Below are positions 1 through 9,856 of a stretch of DNA of 64,000 nucleotides, piece after piece (position 1 is the first letter of the stretch; the number at the start of each line of letters is the position of its first letter). The stretch spans positions 3,162,001-3,226,000 of the forward strand of contig OX442322.1 in assembly GCA_949358305.1 (NCBI GenBank), written 5' to 3'. Origin of the DNA: Strigamia acuminata (taxonomy: Eukaryota; Arthropoda; Chilopoda; Geophilomorpha; Linotaeniidae). A model generated the notes under the pieces. That model made no database searches. It was not told the DNA's origin and was given only the letters and a program-made list of their open reading frames with translations. The translations under genes were made by a program, and so were the position numbers.

Positions 1-165
1 CGATTCGTTCGGTACGAATCGCGCAGACGATTCGTTCGGTACGAATCGCGCAGACGATTCGTTCGATACGCATCGCGCACACGATTCAATCGGTACAAAT
101 CGCGCACACGATTCAATCGGTACAAATCGCGCACATGATTCGTTTGGTACTAATCGCACACGATT
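1..165. repeat. 27-bp hairpin minisatellite
   Basis: About six head-to-tail units of 27 bp. The first two are identical, the next three differ at several bases, and the last is shortened before running into a T tract. In the intact units CGATTCGT and ACGAATCG can pair around a five-base loop; later units have lost part of that symmetry. The left edge is cut by the window. Confidence 0.85.
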
Positions 166-1155
166 TTTTTTTAAACATGCTTAAAAATAAAACAACTTAC
201 TAGATTTGGAGCAACCCGTGCTTGAATTTTCATTGTTTGTTGTCGACTTCAAATAGGCTTTAAATGACACAGGAGAAGAAACAATAAATAGCGTAAATAT
301 TGCAGACAATGCACCCAATTCGAATGGAATGGACCCGATTTTTGGCTTTGCACAAAAACAATAAACATTTCCTTGTTAACTTACATTTACATTTTAAAAT
401 ACAGCATTTTGAACTTGGTCTGTGTAAAATATTTTTGAATAAATTATTTGCTCCACTGTAATGGAAGTAATTCGATTTTAATTAATTTTTTTCTTCTATT
501 TATTTTTGTATTTCTTTTTAGAACAAAGTAATTATTTTTTGCTGGATTTAACCTTCCATTTATTGTTTTATTTATAACCATGTTTGAAATTGCACACGTA
601 TTTGAAGTCGAAATCGCACTCAATTTGTTCGGGTTGAATCATGGTCGATTTTTCATGTTTGAATTGCAGGAGTAGTATTCAAAAATATCAATTTGATATT
701 ATGTGGAAGCATTGCAAAAACGGTAGCAACAATCACTTGTTGTTGCGGCAATAATGTATTGCAAAATTCCGAAATCGTGCGTATCGTTAACGATACGTAC
801 GCGCCCAATAGCGCTCGACAATCTTCGGCGGGACACGATGCCACGAACTCGGCGTGCGTACACAATACGTGTCGAGCGCTTGGCAAAACGGTAAACGGTG
901 GTCCAGTGCTTATATCTAACGCACTGGACATCAAACTAACTATGAAATTCAAAAGGAAACTAATTTAATTAAAAATAAAACAACTTACAAAGCTGAAATC
1001 ATTAATCGTCCATTATCGCTAACAAAACATGGAAAATACCGAAATATATAAGATAATCAAAGCGAAATTCAATCAATCATTAATATACACTGTCTCAATC
1101 ATTGTGGGGACACAGTACCTGGTGATTCTAGACCACAAATTGGTCTAAACACCAA
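166..1155. other. AT-rich flank with no supported gene
   Basis: Overlapping short open frames on both strands around 653-968 show no recognisable domain and look like chance. An 18-bp perfect palindrome centred on GTTAAC sits at about 781-798. The stretch ends at the CATAT target site of element E. Confidence 0.5.
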
Positions 1156-1160
1156 CATAT

Positions 1161-1491
1161 TGTTGGTCCTTGAAACCACTTCAGACATTTATTTAATATG
1201 TTTTCGATGCGTAATGACGCTATTCAGACATTCGAATCTTTTATTTTCTTTTAGTAGCATTTGCTGGATTATTTAGGATCGTTCCTCATGTTTTCCCATA
1301 GTTTCATTGTAAAGGGAATGCATGATGCTGTTTAGATGTATCTTATACATTTGGCATCATGCATTCTCTATTCTGAGTGTATCTTTTGTTTATTATTTCC
1401 TTATTCGGCCACCAGATGTCTCTGATATAATCAACGTGCGGTGTGTTTTTCACACGTTTTCTGCACTTTAAGTGCCTTCCACTGCACCACA
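1161..1491 (+). repeat. Element E 5' LTR, internally deleted
   Basis: Starts TGTTGG and ends CCACA. It matches the 3' LTR at both ends but lacks about 215 bp: sequence ending GATATA joins directly to ATCAACG, which are far apart in the 546-bp 3' copy. The target duplication CATAT precedes it. Confidence 0.9.
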
Positions 1492-1493
1492 AT

Positions 1494-1505
1494 TGGTAGC
1501 AGAGG
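1494..1505 (+). promoter_or_regulatory. Element E primer-binding site (tRNA-iMet)
   Basis: TGGTAGCAGAGG lies two bases after the LTR and is complementary to the 3' end, CCA included, of eukaryotic initiator tRNA-Met. The complementarity is from remembered tRNA sequence. Confidence 0.8.
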
Positions 1506-1666
1506 CCTGGAAAGCCACCAGGGCTTTAATTTTCCACAATTTTCGCGATTTTTTTCGCAAATTTTGCGGAAATTTTCTATATTTTCAGATTTTCGTTCCA
1601 TTTACACCGATTTTTGACATGCAACGACGTCTACACGACGTTATCACCGAGAAACGGGTGTAACCT
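1506..1666 (+). other. Element E 5' leader, proximal part
   Basis: Untranslated leader between PBS and gag, interrupted at TAACCT (1661-1666), the target site of element A. It resumes at 23282. Confidence 0.75.
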
Positions 1667-3360
1667 TGTGACGATGACCTTTCGATGACGCTATCCGCTC
1701 AAAATGTGTATTTTGGCATAACAAGCAAGTCTATCAATTCTAGTAGTTGAGAGATAAGTCAACAAACCTAAAGTGTGAACTGGGTAAAATAATGAAACCG
1801 GTGGTTATCAAGACATAACATATTTATTGATATCTAAATATAATCACCGAAAAGTGATTATATTAATCAATTTTGCATCAAATATAATTATACAATAATT
1901 ATGCCGACAAATGGCCAAATTACTATCGATTAAACTATACATATAGTTGCCTGTGCGGCGCTATAATAGTATCAATCGGCTTCGTCCTGGTAAGATGTCG
2001 TCTGAATCGGTTGATTATTTGGTCCTGGTTCGAATCTGTAATGAAAAGGTTAGTATCCGAGGACTTCCGGTTGACTGTATCTGCATCGCCACAACCTTGG
2101 GGCGGTTATTGGTTTAAATGGCCTGTGAGAGCCTTTTACCAGTTGACCTCTTATAGATGTTTTAAGACATCTATAATTGGTGTGATACGTCAAATGGTTC
2201 TTCATACGAGAGTAAACTGTTGCAAGTTTACAATCATAACTTCTGGTTCCGTGCAATGGATGCATTTATTAGAGTATTACTTTTCAGTAAATACTCGTAA
2301 TAATTCTGCTTACATAAAGTTGGCAATTTAGCTACACATTTACTGGCAAGTAAATGCTAATGTAGCTAGTCTTCAGTTTTGTACAGTTCTGGAAGAAGTA
2401 TCCATGTTTATGCACAATGCTGAGTTGTGACATAAACTAGCTGGGGATTTAATCTAACTAAACTTTTCCGAGTTTAGTTATTTCAACCCTAATGTTACAT
2501 TTTCGACACGCTGTTCGGCAGCCGTGGTTTACTGTAACTGGCAGGCCTTGTGGAACACTTGTTGAATTATATCCGGCCCGACGGGATTCTTACTACTCAT
2601 CGCCGCGACCTGATCTCCTCACGGCCACACAGCCGTCATCGGGCACCCGGACATGGAGGCATCATATCACCCATCTCCACGTCAAGTGTACGCCGTATGT
2701 AGGTTGTCATAGGCCCGCAGTATAAGGGGCATTGACTGCGCAATCAACAGACAAGCAAGTGTCTGCGCAATCAACATGACAACCGGAGTAGTAGAATGGG
2801 CTCAAGAAAACATATAGTCAAATATCTGGTCAAGAGCGAGTTACTTCCTGTTGCAAGGAAATATATACTCATGGTGGACAATAGCTTGACCATTGCTCCA
2901 ATGAGAGCAGTGGTCCCCTGAATCCCTCCAATCACTGGTCAGAGTGATGGGATACTCAGGACACATTTCCAGTCCAGGTGGTCAACAGGAACTGGATACA
3001 CAGGCCATAGCTCTCTGCTAGGTCAGGACAGGAACTGGATAGCGAGGAACACTTTTGGATTAAGTCTTTCAACTTAACCAAGGGGGGTCCGAGCTGGAAG
3101 CAGGTGCAGAGGGGTGAGTTAATCCCCTAAACCTAGTTTTGTGATAACTTGACAAGAGTTGTCACAAAACAGTTTAATATCAATATTTACTTTAATAAAT
3201 AAAGATAAAGTCGATTCTCTGTCTTAAAATCACATAAAAGTTGCATTTTATGTGGTTTTACGTCAAGTGACAAATTCTATTCGAATTTGCCGCTTTTGGT
3301 CGTCAGCGCCATCTATCGGCGAAATTGTCGTTATATCGATGAGCGACTGCATGTTTGTCA
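1667..3360 (-). repeat. Element A 3' LTR
   Basis: The plus strand begins TGTGACGATG and ends TTTGTCA. It is the 3' LTR in element sense because the polypurine tract abuts it at 3361. A TAGATGGCGC motif (minus sense) lies near the U3 start at 3306-3315. Confidence 0.95.
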
Positions 3361-3376
3361 TACGTCCCCCTTAATC
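3361..3376 (-). promoter_or_regulatory. Element A polypurine tract
   Basis: On the minus strand a purine run with AAGGGGGACG lies directly upstream of the 3' LTR, the expected position for plus-strand priming. Confidence 0.8.
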
Positions 3377-3600
3377 ACTGAAATTATAAAAAAATAATTA
3401 CACGTGATTCTACCTATAATCGTCTCGATATACGACACTGTTCATCGTGGATCAGCAAACATCATTTATCTTTATACAAGATGCCTAACATTTGCAAATA
3501 TAATAATGAGCGAGGTTTTATTCGTCTCAGATTATATTTTTGGAGGTCCGGTTACTTAATAATCTGTAAGGATTATTAAACACCCATATAAGTTTAAAGA

Positions 3601-3927
3601 TTAATTGATTTTCCCGACTTCATACAAATTCAGAAAAATCCTCAATCGTGAAAACTCACAACGGAATTTAACTAATAATATACTTTTTACAAAATGTACT
3701 ATTAGTTCCTGCTTTTCTTCATAATTTTTTACAATCATTAATAAAATCGTCGGTAAATGCGATGTGTCAACTGTAGTGAAACTACGAGCGTGAGGTCGAA
3801 GTTCAACCTCAAAGCAGGTGTCTATTTTTTTTAGACGCTGTTCTGTGATTGCTTGATGACTCATTTCCACTATCTTGTTTTTAAAAATAGTATGGATGAG
3901 TCGTCTCTTCAAAGTAGAGGTGTGCAT
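3601..3927 (-). CDS. Small ORF overlapping the end of A pol, unknown
   Basis: A 108-codon frame overlaps the last 47 bases of pol in another frame and lies between pol and the 3' LTR. It is basic, with a hydrophobic stretch near residues 60-90, but I recognise no domain and no convincing transmembrane segment. Retroelements sometimes carry an accessory or env remnant here. Length alone does not prove coding, and a chance ORF is equally possible. Confidence 0.25.
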   Translation of the reverse strand: MHTSTLKRRLIHTIFKNKIVEMSHQAITEQRLKKIDTCFEVELRPHARSFTTVDTSHLPTILLMIVKNYEEKQELIVHFVKSILLVKFRCEFSRLRIFLNLYEVGKIN

Positions 3928-6900
3928 GCTTTGTGAAATAAATATTCTTTTCAGAAATATTTAATTCCTGCATTTTTTGCACGAAATCATCGCTAAATTG
4001 TCGATTAGGCTTAGGAGTTCTTTTAGAACGTCTTTCAGCTCGTAATAATTTTTTATTTCTTCTCTTTATATGTTCAAGTTCGTTATTTTCGATAACTCCC
4101 TCAACGACTTCGTCCGGGGGTTGGAGAATATCGTTTTCGACGGTATCCTCCGTTTCCATGGGGACAACCTCTTCTTCTGTCTGTTGCGAGACAGGGAAGT
4201 GTTCGTCCATCCAATTTGGGGTTGGATGAATCCCTTCACTGCCTTCAGTTTGGTTTTCCGACCAAGCTTCAACCGGAAATGACGGGATATAAGGTGACAA
4301 ATCCTGGATATTAATTGATTTCTCAATTGATCCGTCAGCAACTTTTCGTAATGAATACGAGCCTCCTTTTAATACTGCTGTGATTTCCCAGGGGCCGTCT
4401 CGCTTTTCGGCAAAACCAGCGGTGATTCCCTTTTCTTTATTTGACAGTATATGTGTAGCTTTCCAGACTAGATCGCCAACAGCATACTGACAAATATGAT
4501 ATTTGTTGCGGTGAATCTTGTCATGTCGGACATAATTCTTCTGGATTTTCCGGTGCATTTCTTGATGTGCTCTTCTAAGCACATCCAGAATGCCATGTAC
4601 GTATTCTTCGGGTTTGTTCTTATCGAACTTTACCCCGTGTTCCACCATACGTGGATCGAATGGTAGTGGTACCGTTCTTCCCGTGTTCAGCATCATCGGG
4701 CTGAATCCGGTTGCATCCGAGATGGCCGTTCTCGTGGCAAACGCGAATTCGTTCAAGAATCGTGGCCAGTGAGAGTGCACATCAGAATAAATTGCCAGCA
4801 TCATCTTCAAGTCACGGTTAGCCCTTTCTGTCGGGTTAGCCGAGGCATGATAGGGGCTGACATGTGCCATGTCTATGTGATGTTTTTTACAAAAATCACT
4901 ATAGACGGTGGACACGAATTGTCTTCCATTATCCGACAATATCTTTTTGGGGTAACCCCAACGATGAAAAACGTCACTCATCTTGTTGACAATGCTCTCG
5001 CTAGAGGCCTTTGTCAACGCGAATACTTCAACCCATTTGGTGCAATGGTCTATTATCACTAATATCCATTGTAACTTCGATCGACCAGCGGGCTTGGGGC
5101 CCATCAAGTCGATACTCACGGTTTCCCATGGATTCGTCATATTATGCGGCGTGTAAGCCGCTCGATGTTTTCGGTGCTGGCTTGGCTTGTACTGCTGGCA
5201 ATGCGGGCAACCACGGACATAGTTGCGCGTATCTCTAGTCATCTTTGGCCAGTAATAAATGAGCTTTGCTCTTTCCAGAGTCTTGCTCATACCTGCATGT
5301 CCACAAAGGGGGTGGCCGTGACAGGCAAATAAAGCTCTTCTTACAAGAGATTTAGGGATCACGGCCTTAAACCCATTTCCGGAGTCGTTCAACTCCTCTT
5401 CAAAGGTGGGACGAAAGAAAATGAGCATTTTACTGCCGTCCTCCCCACTTTCATCCAAACAGTATCCAGCTATGGTATTTAGCCAGTCTAGATCTGTCTC
5501 TAATTCTTGGTCTTCCTCACTTAACTTCAAGTGGGCCATAATCTTTTTACAATCATCATCCAATAATTGTTCTGCGATTATTTCGGCTCGGGTTGGAGGA
5601 ACTTGATTTAGTACATCGGTTAATGCACTAAATACTGTTGTTTGGTGTTTCGTTTTGCCTTTCTCATTCACTTCCCCCTTTTCTCCAGAATTATTTGAAT
5701 TTTCTTCATTTAATTCGGAGAAATCGTTAAAACGAACATTCACATTTGTTAGAAAGTGACGTCGTCCTTCTACTGGAATGACTTGAGTCTTCTTATTACC
5801 GGTCCATAGAGGATAGAATTGGTTAATTTCTACCGGCTCAATGTAATCGGTAATAGGCGTATCCATTGCAGATAACGGCGCTCTTGATAGAGCGTCGGCT
5901 ACCTGGTTCAGGGCGCCTTTTCTGAACACAATCTTGAATGCTCCGCACTGGATTTTCACTGCCCAGCGACCAAATCGGCCGGATGGTTCTGGCGTTCTCA
6001 TCAGCCAACCTAACGCTTGCGCATCCGACTCCAGCGTGAACGTCGTGTATTCCAAGTATGGGCGGAAGCGATCAACTGCCCACACAACTGCCAAACATTC
6101 CAGTTCGGGAGTGGAATAACGTTCTTCAGCCCCTCGTAAAACTCGGCTCGCATAAGCAACGGGTTTTGGGACCATCATCATTTTCTGTGTTTTTTCGTTA
6201 AACACTTCGACATCCTGGCAGAGGACTGCACCGAGCCCTGTATGGGACGCGTCAGTCCTTACTACCATAGGTTTTGACATATCAGGCATATGTAAAACTT
6301 GGTTTTTATCGCACAAAATCTCTTTGATTTTTGCAAATGCCTCTTTCTGTTCTTTGCCCCACACAAAAGCAGCATTTTTATGCATGATTGAGGTGAGTGG
6401 TCTAGCGATATCCGCATGATTAGGAATAAACTTCCTAAAGAAATTGGACAGACCATGAAACCTCTGTATATCCTTTGAACAGGTGGGTTCGGGGAATTCC
6501 TTGACTGACTTGATTTTGTCGGGGTCAGCATTCAAACCTTCCGGTGTGATATAATGACCCAAGAACTTTAGTGAAGTTCTTCCAAATTTTGATTTGGCCT
6601 TGTTGATAGTTAAATTAGCTTTTTGGAGCTTTTCTAACACGTCCTTTATGTGGTCCAAATGTTCTTTCCAGGAGTGGGAGAAGATGATCAAATCGTCCAA
6701 GTAGACGAGGACATGCTTATGCAGCGAGTCACCCATCACTCGGCTCATCAAGTTCTGGAAAGAACAAGGAGCATTGCAAAGACCAAAGGGCATCCTTTTA
6801 AATTGATAGTTTCCCTTTGGTGTGTAGAAGGCAGTTTTACAACGATCCTCCTCTTGCATCTCCATTTGATGATATCCCTGTGTTAGATCTAATGATGTGA

Positions 6901-8146
6901 AATACTTGGCCTTATTCGTACTGTGGATTAACAGGTCGATACTAGGCATTTGTATTGTGTCGAGTACTGAAATGGCGTTAAGCCAACGGTAGTCAATACA
7001 CAAACGGTATTTGCCGTTTGGTTTGGCTACTATCACAGGATGACTGATGTACGGGCCAGTTGCAGGCTCGATTAGATCATCGGCCTCCAACTCCTCGACT
7101 AACTCCGTCATTATGGCCTTCTTGGCCGGGTTGTACATTCGAAAAGGTTGGACTCGCCATTTCGCATCTTTTTTCAAAGTGATTTTATGCTTGGCTAAGT
7201 TGGTGCAACCTACTTTGTCCCTAAAAACGTCTTTTATTGCTAAAATGACAGCTTTTAGTTGGTCCTTACGTTCGTCCGTACTATCACAGTCTGCGACAAG
7301 CTTTTCAGCCCAATCAGCAGGCGTGTGAGTCTCGGCGCCATTAGCATCGAGTGTACGGATACGTGCCAATTCACAGTCTGACTCTCTAGTTTCGTAGGGA
7401 GCCGACCATCCAGGCATGGAATCGCATGTGAACGATCCTCTTTTCGCTCTTAGGTCAATTCCGGCGCGTCGCATGAAGTTGTGACCAATGATAAGATCAC
7501 ATACTCCAGGTTTCAGGATAATAAAGTTGATTGGTGTATATTTTAGTCCGCCTGCCCACTTGACACAAAGTGTAATTTGTCCAAGTGGTACGTGACTAAT
7601 TCCTACTGCACAAACTCGCATTCCCCGAGGACATTCTTGGATATAATCGGGTTCTGCGTTGGTTTGAGATAGAAGTTGCATTCCAATGAAACACTGGGTT
7701 GCACCAGAGTCCATTAGAGCATTGAACTTCAAACCTCCAATCTGAACTCTCATACGAGGGTCGTCAGAATGTCGGTCAGTCAGTGTTTTCACGAATGCCG
7801 TAACTCCGCGTTGATCTAAACGTCGGAGGTTACTGAATTTCTTCACATTCCACTTTCCACCGTGGTTGAAGATGCTGAGTCCCTCCAATTGTTTCGTCAT
7901 TGCGTCGAATCCTTCCATCACGCCGCCAGTGTTACTGTTGGCGTGCTCTGCTGTAGGAATTAAATCAAGGTTCAAGTCGTCCCACTTGAATAGTTCCTTA
8001 TTTAATTTGGTTGCAAGTACAATTGGTGGGGGTTTCTGATCCTTTCCAGATAATTCAAATAAATCATCTGAAAATTCCGAGAAATCGAATGGGTCTGTTT
8101 TAATAGGGGCTGAAATGGTTGGTTCAACCCCCTCTAACAGTTTTTT
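3881..8146 (-). CDS. pol: Element A Pol polyprotein (PR-RT-RNase H-IN)
   Basis: The frame is open from the frameshift site at 8146 to the stop at 3881. No own ATG is needed because it is read as a gag-pol fusion. Counting from 7975, protease motif DSGA is near residue 89, RT YLDD near 425 and RNase H TDAS near 574. The integrase HHCC zinc region lies near 885-920, with CPHC at its end. The integrase core has D near 953 (SIDLMG), D near 1012 (SDNG) and E near 1050 (ERANRD), all present. A GPY/F-type KRDGPW sits near 1190; I see no chromodomain. The enzyme could supply RT and integrase in trans to B, which shares its LTR end bases, Gln PBS and polypurine tract. Confidence 0.93.
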   Translation of the reverse strand, partial: KKLLEGVEPTISAPIKTDPFDFSEFSDDLFELSGKDQKPPPIVLATKLNKELFKWDDLNLDLIPTAEHANSNTGGVMEGFDAMTKQLEGLSIFNHGGKWNVKKFSNLRRLDQRGVTAFVKTLTDRHSDDPRMRVQIGGLKFNALMDSGATQCFIGMQLLSQTNAEPDYIQECPRGMRVCAVGISHVPLGQITLCVKWAGGLKYTPINFIILKPGVCDLIIGHNFMRRAGIDLRAKRGSFTCDSMPGWSAPYETRESDCELARIRTLDANGAETHTPADWAEKLVADCDSTDERKDQLKAVILAIKDVFRDKVGCTNLAKHKITLKKDAKWRVQPFRMYNPAKKAIMTELVEELEADDLIEPATGPYISHPVIVAKPNGKYRLCIDYRWLNAISVLDTIQMPSIDLLIHSTNKAKYFTSLDLTQGYHQMEMQEEDRCKTAFYTPKGNYQFKRMPFGLCNAPCSFQNLMSRVMGDSLHKHVLVYLDDLIIFSHSWKEHLDHIKDVLEKLQKANLTINKAKSKFGRTSLKFLGHYITPEGLNADPDKIKSVKEFPEPTCSKDIQRFHGLSNFFRKFIPNHADIARPLTSIMHKNAAFVWGKEQKEAFAKIKEILCDKNQVLHMPDMSKPMVVRTDASHTGLGAVLCQDVEVFNEKTQKMMMVPKPVAYASRVLRGAEERYSTPELECLAVVWAVDRFRPYLEYTTFTLESDAQALGWLMRTPEPSGRFGRWAVKIQCGAFKIVFRKGALNQVADALSRAPLSAMDTPITDYIEPVEINQFYPLWTGNKKTQVIPVEGRRHFLTNVNVRFNDFSELNEENSNNSGEKGEVNEKGKTKHQTTVFSALTDVLNQVPPTRAEIIAEQLLDDDCKKIMAHLKLSEEDQELETDLDWLNTIAGYCLDESGEDGSKMLIFFRPTFEEELNDSGNGFKAVIPKSLVRRALFACHGHPLCGHAGMSKTLERAKLIYYWPKMTRDTRNYVRGCPHCQQYKPSQHRKHRAAYTPHNMTNPWETVSIDLMGPKPAGRSKLQWILVIIDHCTKWVEVFALTKASSESIVNKMSDVFHRWGYPKKILSDNGRQFVSTVYSDFCKKHHIDMAHVSPYHASANPTERANRDLKMMLAIYSDVHSHWPRFLNEFAFATRTAISDATGFSPMMLNTGRTVPLPFDPRMVEHGVKFDKNKPEEYVHGILDVLRRAHQEMHRKIQKNYVRHDKIHRNKYHICQYAVGDLVWKATHILSNKEKGITAGFAEKRDGPWEITAVLKGGSYSLRKVADGSIEKSINIQDLSPYIPSFPVEAWSENQTEGSEGIHPTPNWMDEHFPVSQQTEEEVVPMETEDTVENDILQPPDEVVEGVIENNELEHIKRRNKKLLRAERRSKRTPKPNRQFSDDFVQKMQELNISEKNIYFTKHAHLYFEETTHPYYF

Positions 8147-9856
8147 GACTCCTCTGTTTTTTCTGTCGAGCTTGTAGGAGCTTTCAAGAATTTTGTAAGC
8201 AGATCGGTAACTGAGCTGTGAAGGGACTTTTGAAGAGACGACTGCAATGTTGATTGTAAATCGCCTAGTTTCTTGTCTAGAAGTTCGGTCGTAACCCAGT
8301 TAGGTCTAGGCCGTTTTACATCATCGGGCGTAGCTTGTGAGCTCGCCGGACGTTTATTCGCGGGATCTGCTTTATTTTTATTTAGCCATTTCGGGCATTC
8401 CCGTTTGAAGTGCCCTGTTTCATGACAGTAAAAACACTTCCCGGACTTGGTCTCCATGTGGTTAATATAGATGGTCTCCATCGATTCTTCGTCTCCGCTT
8501 TCAACTTCAATGTCACTTTCCACTTGGGTAATTGGTTCATAACCGACAGTGGAACTCTTGAGTGATGGTCTAGATGCGAATTTGTTATCTTTTGCCTTTG
8601 TCGAGGCATTGGATGCTGGGAATTCGCTGTTGTCAAACTCGAGACGCGCAGAATGTTGCTTTTTGTTTTCAAACATACAGCGATGTTTTCCCACGAAATA
8701 AATGATTTCTTCGACTGTACTTTCACCGTACAGGTCCTTGTTCATTAATAACATAAAGCTTTCATCAGTTACATTATCGAACAGGTGGTCTATACCTTCT
8801 CTACTTCCGGGTGCAATTTTCCCTTGCGCTTTGGAAAAACGCAACAGAAAATCATATAAGCTTTCGTCAGCTCTCTGGATTACGTTTTTCAGTCGTCTTG
8901 CTCGCGTGAGCGGGACGAGATCGAAACGTCTTAGAAAAGCGTCCTCGAAAATTTCCCAACTTGTGAAACGTCGTTTCTCTTGCCTGAACCATGTTTGCGC
9001 ATGGCCCAGTAAATAACCCGGAATGATTTCATGTACCATGTTGTCTAATGTTATTTCTCGTAACATTGAAACTGATTTCACGACTTCCAAAAATCTTGAC
9101 ACGTCTTCCTGCTTTCCTTCAAAAGCTGGAATTTCTATTCCTTTACAGATGAATTTCCTATTTGGTTGCGGTTGCGATTGGGTATTTCGCACATTTCCCG
9201 ACAATCTCTGAACTAGTAAGTTCATGTCGTCTTGCGACAGAGTGGGGGCAGTGCTACTCGCACTGTTTCCCCTCCGTGGCGGTGGAGAATCTGAACGTTG
9301 AAAATTACTGGGAGGGAGCAAGTTAGGATTATCGGTGTGATGTCCCCCTTGCCCTCCTTGTCCCCCTTGTCCCCCTGGCTGGGGTGGACGGGGCTCATTT
9401 CTTCGACTCCCCCTTGCAGGAGGTGGCGAATATGAGCGTTGAAACTCATCTGGTCGCGGTGGCGAGGAACGACGGAATCTCCCCTGGCTGGGGGAGTTAT
9501 ACCCGTGATTCGTCCGATAATCTTCGTAATTTGGCCGAAATTCCTCATACCCTATTTGAGCACGGGGAATAATTGGCGACGGCGACTTCTCCCGACGCAA
9601 GGCAGGCAAGTTCGGCCTTCCTCGCGTTGACTCGAAATGCGTACGAGGTTGAATTGGATTTGGGTCCAAATCTCGTACTTCGTCGCGAACTCGTTGTTGG
9701 AAGCGTTCAATCGGATCGGCCGGAAAATTTCTGGTTGGAAATTCCTGCCGGGCCCCGTAATCAACAGGGGTCTTTAGCGTTGGGGCTTGATCCCTAATTT
9801 CTTGTTGGAAACGTCGTATGGCTTCAGAGAGATGCTTAGGCGGATAAGCAACTCTC
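8134..9856 (-). pseudogene. gag: Element A Gag, C-terminal part (capsid and nucleocapsid)
   Basis: Gag is in two pieces because B is inserted in it; the N-terminal piece is at 19535-20109. With the insertion and one 6-bp duplication discounted the two are in frame, for a gag of about 763 residues. This part has a Pro/Arg/Gly-rich linker with GGQ repeats. A capsid-like segment follows (AQTWF near 9010, then FLRRFD). One zinc knuckle, CFYCHETGHFKREC, is near 8440-8400. A RPRPNWVTTE motif comes after it and is shared with B and C. The open frame also runs into B's LTR upstream, but those residues are not original gag. Confidence 0.9.
8140..8146 (-). promoter_or_regulatory. Programmed -1 frameshift heptamer A AAA AAC
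   Basis: In gag frame the codons read TCA AAA AAC TGT TAG. Slipping back one base enters the pol frame, which has no stop from here to 3881. The same heptamer occurs at the gag-pol junctions of C and H. Confidence 0.85.

Noticed and set aside
653-968. Overlapping ORFs of 91-99 codons on both strands
   Set aside because: Mutually antisense, no recognisable domain, Cys-rich low-complexity start; likely chance.
1494-1505. tRNA-like sequence considered as a tRNA gene
   Set aside because: Only the complement of a tRNA 3' end next to an LTR; a primer-binding site, not a gene. The same holds for 21562, 17613, 35759, 48319 and 55144.
3601-3927. Possible env gene in element A
   Set aside because: Too short, no signal peptide, furin site or clear membrane anchor; kept only as an unknown small ORF.
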